A DNA stretch of 25,000 nt from Mesostigma viride. Lineage: Eukaryota > Streptophyta > Mesostigmatophyceae > Mesostigmatales > Mesostigmataceae. Below the pieces are notes generated by a model that was given only the letters and a program-made list of their open reading frames with translations, ran no database searches and had not been told where the DNA came from. The stretch spans positions 1,226,802 through 1,251,801 of the forward strand of contig RPFO01000213.1 of the NCBI GenBank assembly GCA_009746045.1. Reading direction: 5' to 3'. Both the position numbers and the translations under genes were made by a program. Positions 23,801 through 25,000 of the stretch are shown here, one piece after another (within the stretch, counting starts at the first letter, position 1; each line of letters begins with the position of its first letter).

Positions 23801-24452
23801 CCCAGACAGACGAGATGGCTGCCAGGCTGCTGGTTGCCGAGTTCTTTAGATAGGATTAAATGCTGGGCACATCCTGATGTTGGTAACCAATAAGCACACC
23901 AAATGTTCTCAACCAATGCGCAAAAAACGTCATGAACGGGCATGCTATATTGCGTGGTGAAGTTGGAAATGACAACCTTTGTTAGGAAATGACAAGCTTT
24001 GTTAATTATTATCCATGCTGGTAGTGTTTTTCATATGGGTGCACTGCAGCCCTTAAAAAAAAACAGTCACGTATCTTGGGCCCGCGTATTTTAGAGCCCG
24101 AAGTATATACTCGTATTTTCAGGCCCCGCGTATTAACGCGCGTACCGTATTTGCCAACCCGGCTAGAGCCACTCTTGGTCACTATAGAGGCATGCCGCTA
24201 ATTAGCTTATCGTTCTACTGCCCGCTGTTTACGTGACATGTCCTGTTTCAGGGTCGTTTAGGCTTAATGGAAAATCTCACTGGACCCACGGGTTCCTCCC
24301 TGCGCAGTGGACAGGGGTCACGCACCACTGAACACCTCCGTTGATTCATCCCTGGGCCTGGCCGCTTGTCACCTGCCACATGCCACCTGGCATATGCCGC
24401 GTTGCGCAGAGCTGTCGCGTCAGAGGCTGGGCTCAACTTCATCGCCATCAAG
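8667..24452 (+). CDS. AFG2: AFG2/SPATA5/CIP111-type AAA+ ATPase, 13 exons, 3' end outside window
   Basis: Type II AAA+ ATPase with tandem D1 and D2 modules. In the known family (yeast Afg2/Drg1, human SPATA5, plant CIP111) it forms a hexamer that releases shuttling factors such as Rlp24 from cytoplasmic pre-60S ribosomes. My exons join to 1,247 in-frame codons: 8667-8897, 10192-10614, 10680-10697, 11036-12410, 13967-14502, 15248-15306, 15907-16030, 16723-16800, 17348-17576, 18020-18456, 19135-19197, 20086-20210 and 24410-24452. By residue: N-region 1 to ~840 with Pro/Ser/Ala inserts; D1 P-loop GPPGTGKT 894-901; D1 Walker B IIFLDE 949-954; sensor Asn 1003; RRPGRFD from 1013; linker RPSAMRE before 1171; WSDIGG in exon 11; D2 P-loop GPPGCSKT 1222-1229. 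Cys-Ser in the D2 P-loop is typical of AFG2 rather than CDC48 (GPPGCGKT). The start is supported by an AAC-ATG-G context and an in-frame TGA two codons upstream. D2 Walker B and the C-terminus lie beyond the window. Confidence 0.9.
8898..10191 (+). other. Intron 1 (1,294 bp) with minisatellite
   Basis: Donor GTAGGC, acceptor CCCCCCGCCAG. Most of the middle is the 62-bp tandem array (separate entry). The frames it opens are repeat translations. Confidence 0.7.
9186..9757. repeat. 62-bp minisatellite, 9 copies plus a partial
   Basis: The landmark T(A/G)TCTGGGTT recurs at 9186, 9248, 9310, 9372, 9434, 9496, 9558 and on to 9744, always 62 bp apart. The unit is pyrimidine-rich (TTCCTCTTACC, TTATCATCC, GTTCCATCTG), with single-base variants between copies. 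It is direct and gap-free and lies within intron 1. Confidence 0.95.
10192..10614 (+). CDS. AFG2: AFG2-like exon 2 (residues 78-218)
   Basis: 141 codons, phase 0 at both ends. The acceptor is CCCCCCGCCAG and the donor TGG/GTACGT. It begins VSILERR, continuing the N-domain from exon 1, then passes through about 65 Pro/Ser/Ala/Thr-rich residues (low complexity). It returns to an ordered-looking [10 protein letters not shown] segment that resembles the G-x-[YW]-[FI]-A-[LV]-A region of plant CIP111. Reading past the donor stays open to about 11100, so the exon end rests on the splice motif and collinearity. Confidence 0.7.
10680..10697 (+). CDS. AFG2: AFG2-like exon 3, 18-nt microexon (residues 219-224)
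   Basis: Six codons (SRVGVQ) between acceptor CTTTCCATAG and donor GTGTGC, phase 0 on both sides. Joining exons 2 and 4 directly also keeps the frame, so the call rests on two things: the good upstream pyrimidine tract, and the fact that inserting SRVGVQ restores the spacing and the V-x-V strand pattern of plant CIP111. The intron before it is only 65 bp. It could be alternatively spliced, or not an exon at all. Confidence 0.5.
11036..12410 (+). CDS. AFG2: AFG2-like exon 4 (residues 225-682), long low-complexity N-region
   Basis: 458 codons plus one base. It follows a long C-rich tract ending CCACCGCCACCAG and ends at the GTACGC donor. It starts [18 protein letters not shown], matching an N-domain strand-turn region, and continues with the LRLRLFPLR strand. 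Roughly residues 290-640 are Pro/Ser/Ala/Gly/Thr-rich and probably disordered. It closes with [14 protein letters not shown], like the W-L-x-x-R-H-L segment of plant homologues. A start at the internal ATG 11093 would be wrong, because the frame is continuous back to the acceptor. Confidence 0.75.
12411..13966 (+). other. Intron 4 (1,556 bp)
   Basis: Donor GTACGC, acceptor CCTCCCTGCAG, phase 1. It holds a 55-bp x5 array, a (TTAA)n patch at about 13029-13044 flanked by two copies of ATACCAGGGCCATG, and a cluster of GTCAA/TTGAC words (see findings). Open frames here do not match the family. Confidence 0.7.
12471..12745. repeat. 55-bp minisatellite, 5 perfect copies
   Basis: TGTATTTGGT recurs at 12471, 12526, 12581, 12636 and 12691, exactly 55 bp apart, with no differences seen over 275 bp. 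55 is not a multiple of three, so each reading frame cycles through the same peptides; the plus and minus open frames here are repeat artefacts. Confidence 0.97.
13967..14502 (+). CDS. AFG2: AFG2-like exon 5 (residues 683-861), N-domain end and entry to D1
   Basis: Phase 1 start: G from exon 4 plus TG makes Val 683. Phase 0 end at GAGCTG/GTAAGC. It opens [12 protein letters not shown], matching the family segment that follows W-L-x-x-R-H-L. It then carries [13 protein letters not shown], the conserved pre-D1 strand, a Gly/Ser-rich spacer, and [12 protein letters not shown], the D1-entry motif equivalent to YDMIGG in human SPATA5. The next exon continues as [12 protein letters not shown], as expected. 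Confidence 0.8.
14503..15247 (+). other. Intron 5 (745 bp)
   Basis: Donor GTAAGC, acceptor GCCGCGTGCAG. G-rich near the donor, with a short GT run at about 14755-14768. The 16-mer TGTGGCATCCGTCACG occurs twice, at 15186-15201 and 15221-15236. No gene seen. Confidence 0.6.
15248..15306 (+). CDS. AFG2: AFG2-like exon 6 (residues 862-880 plus split codon)
   Basis: 59 nt encoding [19 protein letters not shown], the helix before the D1 P-loop (REIIELPLKQPELF in human SPATA5). Frame and spacing to YGIVPPKG in exon 7 are met only if the exon ends CGC-AG before GCAGGT, a GC donor. The GT four bases on (CAG/GTGCCC) would leave exon 7 out of frame. Confidence 0.65.
15307..15906 (+). other. Intron 6 (600 bp), probable GC-AG type
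   Basis: Begins GCAGGT (AG/GCAGGT, close to the GC-AG consensus AG/GCAAGT) and ends TGCTGCCTTGCAG. CAAGGCTATGGTG occurs twice, near 15600 and 15648. No coding content recognised. Confidence 0.55.
15907..16030 (+). CDS. AFG2: AFG2-like exon 7 (residues 881-922), D1 Walker A
   Basis: Starts with the G that completes Arg 881, then [20 protein letters not shown], the D1 P-loop that binds ATP phosphates. It ends NGPE at a GTGATG donor in phase 0. The Gly, Lys and Thr of the P-loop are all present, so D1 should bind nucleotide. Confidence 0.9.
16031..16722 (+). other. Intron 7 (692 bp) with perfect hairpin
   Basis: Donor GTGATG, acceptor CGCCCCCCCCAG. It contains the 18-bp inverted repeat at 16469-16508 (separate entry). 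No gene seen. Confidence 0.6.
16469..16508. repeat. Perfect inverted repeat, 18-bp stem and 4-nt loop
   Basis: CAGCCAATGAGGCCCTGG at 16469-16486, loop CAAT, then its exact reverse complement at 16491-16508. The stem is GC-rich and would form a stable hairpin in DNA or RNA. Each arm carries a CCAAT or ATTGG word. It is not a terminator in the bacterial sense; its role is unknown. Confidence 0.95.
16723..16800 (+). CDS. AFG2: AFG2-like exon 8 (residues 923-948)
   Basis: 26 codons, phase 0 at both ends, donor [26 protein letters not shown] matches the pore-loop and following helix of D1 (ISKFYGETEAKLRQIF in human SPATA5), with equal length between NGPE and Walker B. Confidence 0.88.
16801..17347 (+). 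other. Intron 8 (547 bp)
   Basis: Donor GTGAGG, acceptor CCGTGCGCCAG with a weak pyrimidine tract. Purine-rich at about 17090-17155. No feature beyond this. Confidence 0.6.
17348..17576 (+). CDS. AFG2: AFG2-like exon 9 (residues 949-1024 plus split codon), D1 Walker B and sensor
   Basis: Begins [10 protein letters not shown], the Walker B motif with catalytic Asp 953 and Glu 954. LLTLMDG follows, then sensor-1 STNRP (Asn 1003) and the RRPGRFD arginine-finger region (Arg 1013, 1014, 1017). It ends in phase 1 at GTTG/GTGAGT. All residues needed for ATP hydrolysis in D1 are present. Confidence 0.92.
17577..18019 (+). other. Intron 9 (443 bp)
   Basis: Donor GTGAGT (strong), acceptor TTTTATGCTTGCGCAG. 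AT-rich start, C-rich tract at about 17938-17965. No gene seen. Confidence 0.6.
18020..18456 (+). CDS. AFG2: AFG2-like exon 10 (residues 1025-1170), D1 lid with poly-Ser insert
   Basis: [16 protein letters not shown] and [15 protein letters not shown] form the D1 small helical subdomain. A Ser-rich then Ala-rich stretch (about residues 1084-1145) replaces the short loop found in human SPATA5. It returns to [20 protein letters not shown], the diagnostic D1-D2 linker, and ends in phase 0 at GTGAGC. The Ser tract arises from TCATCCTCTTCT-type codon runs, so it may be length-variable. Confidence 0.9.
18457..19134 (+). other. Intron 10 (678 bp)
   Basis: Donor GTGAGC, acceptor CACATGGGCAG. Repeated TTCTTATTTTCCTTG words lie at about 18674 and 18719. 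An open frame covering 18787-19332 spans the acceptor and exon 11, but the intronic part has no family match. Confidence 0.6.
19135..19197 (+). CDS. AFG2: AFG2-like exon 11 (residues 1171-1191), entry to D2
   Basis: 21 codons, phase 0 at both ends. [20 protein letters not shown] continues RPSAMRE and gives the D2-entry motif W-S-D-I-G-G found throughout the CDC48/AFG2 families. Confidence 0.9.
19198..20085 (+). other. Intron 11 (888 bp)
   Basis: Donor GTGAGG, acceptor CACCATCACCAG after a C/A-rich stretch. The donor context AGCAGGTGAGGGTC is repeated exactly at 19324-19337, 131 bp downstream. No gene seen. Confidence 0.6.
20086..20210 (+). CDS. AFG2: AFG2-like exon 12 (residues 1192-1232 plus split codon), D2 Walker A
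   Basis: [16 protein letters not shown] leads to [16 protein letters not shown], the D2 P-loop (1222-1229). The Cys-Ser pair before Lys-Thr is the AFG2-type form. It ends AG/GTGCGC in phase 2; AG plus A from exon 13 gives Arg 1233. Confidence 0.92.
20252..20263. repeat. Left copy of 12-bp flanking direct repeat
   Basis: TTGGTCACTATA, identical to 24175-24186 and likely a target-site duplication of the insertion between them. Confidence 0.7.
20906..21310. repeat. 135-bp tandem repeat, 3 copies
   Basis: TTGGTCTCAA starts copies at 20906, 21041 and 21176; each is 135 bp and ends GCACATTCAAC. The only difference I noticed is GCATTACTG versus GCATTTCTG in the last copy. It lies inside the intron 12 insertion, near the left end. 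Confidence 0.95.
21593..22477 (-). pseudogene. Decayed minus-strand gene remnant inside the insertion
   Basis: Three protein-like stretches follow each other on the minus strand. The first runs from about 22477 to 22151 (109 codons, including [16 protein letters not shown] and [10 protein letters not shown]). The second, in another frame, runs from about 22198 to a stop at 22051 and includes [20 protein letters not shown]. The third runs from a possible acceptor TCTTCTGCAG (exon start about 21855) to a stop at 21593; it is acidic and interrupted by an in-frame TAG at 21809-21811. The frame break at about 22151 and the TAG suggest decay, though introns could explain part of it. The family is not recognised; a transposase or other element protein is a guess from location only. 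Confidence 0.4.
22386..22414. repeat. Perfect inverted repeat, 12-bp stem and 5-nt loop
   Basis: GTACAGGAAGGA at 22386-22397, loop CCTCT, complement TCCTTCCTGTAC at 22403-22414. It lies inside the minus-strand coding remnant of the insertion. Confidence 0.9.
22904..23505 (+). pseudogene. Decayed plus-strand gene remnant with a frame-breaking duplication
   Basis: A protein-like stretch starts at about 22904 ([20 protein letters not shown]). A second frame follows to 23336 ([20 protein letters not shown]). The 79-bp tandem duplication at 23251-23408 shifts the frame by one base and brings a stop. The second copy of the duplication, read in the next frame, restores the same peptide and continues [20 protein letters not shown] to a stop at 23505. 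With a single copy the frame would run through. No family recognised. Confidence 0.4.
23251..23408. repeat. 79-bp tandem duplication
   Basis: ACGTTAATACAATACATTAC begins copies at 23251 and 23330. They are near-identical (CAAACTC versus CAAGCTC). 79 is one more than a multiple of three, so the duplication shifts any reading frame crossing it. Confidence 0.95.
24175..24186. repeat. Right copy of 12-bp flanking direct repeat
   Basis: TTGGTCACTATA, identical to 20252-20263; a likely target-site duplication. Confidence 0.7.
24410..24452 (+). CDS. AFG2: AFG2-like exon 13 (completes residue 1233, then 1234-1247)
   Basis: 43 nt. A completes Arg 1233, then [14 protein letters not shown] in phase 0 to a GTAGGG donor. 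It matches the helix after the D2 P-loop (ALANESGLNFLAIK in human SPATA5). The next family segment (GPEL and the D2 pore loop) is not found in the remaining 548 bp, so the gene continues past the window. Confidence 0.9.
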
Positions 24453-25000
24453 GTAGGGTGCCGGATCATGGTTGGTTGACCGGGGGGGTAGGGTGATGCT
24501 TGTAGGTTGCCGATGGAGGTCAGCTGCATGATTGTGTTCGTTGGGTTACCTGTGCACGTCGCGTGAACGGTGGAGGTTGGCCGTCAAGGTAGTGTGGTTG
24601 TGCACCGTGGCCATACGGGAGGGTGGGCACTGGTCAGGCCCCGATGCTATCCAAGGTATGTCGCACGGGTAGACATGTAGCCAAGTAGTGTGGTTGTGCA
24701 CCGTGGCCACACGGGAGGGTGGTCACTGGTCAGGCCCCGATGCTATCCAAGGTATGTCGCACGGGTAGACATGAGGCCAAGTAGGGTGGTTGTGCACCGT
24801 GGCCATACGGGAGGGTGGTCACTGGTCAGGCCCCGCTGCTATCCCAGGTATGTCGCACGGGTAGACATGTAGCCAAGTAGTGTGGTTGTGCACCGTGGCC
24901 ATACGGGAGGGTGGTCACTGGTCAGGCCCCGACGCTATCCAAGGTATGTCGCACGGGTAGATATGTAGCCAAGTAGGGTGGTTGTGCACCGTGGCCATAC
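24453..25000 (+). other. Intron 13 (partial), mostly minisatellite
   Basis: Starts GTAGGG and runs off the window. The first 136 bp are unique and the rest is the 96-bp array. No exon seen. Confidence 0.7.
24589..25000. repeat. 96-bp minisatellite, 4 copies plus a partial at the window edge
   Basis: GTAG(T/G)GTGGTTGTGCACC recurs at 24589, 24685, 24781, 24877 and 24973, exactly 96 bp apart, with a few substitutions. 96 is divisible by three, so a 60-codon repetitive open frame appears; it is intronic and not read as coding. Confidence 0.95.

Larger units (their letters stand above)
20264..24174. mobile_element. ~3.9-kb DNA-transposon-like insertion in intron 12
   Basis: Bounded by an exact 12-bp direct repeat. 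Both ends carry GGCAAATACG in inverted orientation (20274-20283 and the complement at 24146-24155). Further in, CTAAAATACG is also inverted (20297-20306 and the complement at 24085-24094). Extra AATACG/GCGTATT words cluster within about 150 bp of each end, as transposase-binding sub-terminal repeats often do. The interior has lower GC than the host exons and holds a 135-bp x3 repeat, a 79-bp tandem duplication and broken coding remnants on both strands. Inverted termini with GGCAAATAC recall hAT-like elements, but hAT makes 8-bp duplications and 12 bp fits that poorly; MULE-type elements make 7-12 bp. The two ends sit at unequal distances from the direct repeat (10 and 19 bp), so the exact termini are uncertain. 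I cannot name the family. Confidence 0.65.
20211..24409 (+). other. Intron 12 (4,199 bp), enlarged by an insertion
   Basis: Donor GTGCGC, acceptor GCGTTGCGCAG. The flanking exons join in frame ([14 protein letters not shown]), so the 4.2 kb is removed as an intron. Without the insertion and one copy of its flanking repeat, 276 bp would remain, close to the other introns. Confidence 0.8.

Overview
The window looks like nuclear DNA from a eukaryote of the green lineage, probably a chlorophyte alga. It holds most of one intron-rich gene for an AAA+ ATPase. That gene's exons are strongly GC3-biased, its introns carry minisatellites, and its N-terminal region is collinear with what I remember of plant CIP111 (the plant AFG2/SPATA5/Drg1 relative). 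I ran no search; the lineage is an inference.

Layout. 1-2730 is a 7-bp satellite: 373 perfect AGATAGC units, then 17 ACATAGC units. 2731-4547 has no gene I can support, only a 27-bp x3 minisatellite and short low-complexity patches. 4548-4961 (minus) is a likely first exon of an unrecognised protein. 4962-8609 is intergenic, with G-rich tracts and a 636-bp composite GT/GTGA microsatellite. 8667 to beyond the right edge (plus) is the AFG2-like gene. I could resolve 13 exons and 1,247 codons: start codon, N-domain region with long Pro/Ser/Ala-rich inserts, linker, complete D1 ATPase core, and the D2 P-loop. The gene is cut off inside D2 by the window end.

The introns are the unusual part. Intron 1 holds a 62-bp x9 array, intron 4 a 55-bp x5 perfect array, and intron 13 a 96-bp array that runs off the window. 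Intron 7 holds a perfect 18-bp hairpin. Intron 12 (4.2 kb) contains a ~3.9-kb insertion flanked by a 12-bp direct repeat. The insertion has imperfect inverted termini rich in AATACG motifs, a 135-bp x3 tandem repeat, and decayed coding remnants on both strands. Intron 6 appears to be a GC-AG intron, and exon 3 is an 18-nt microexon.

Functional picture. One conserved housekeeping gene is split across more than 15.7 kb. By family knowledge it is a ribosome-biogenesis AAA ATPase that strips shuttling factors from pre-60S particles. Tandem repeats and a decayed DNA-transposon-like element have enlarged its introns. The minus-strand exon at 4548-4961 points away from it, so the two genes are divergent with a ~3.7-kb spacer.
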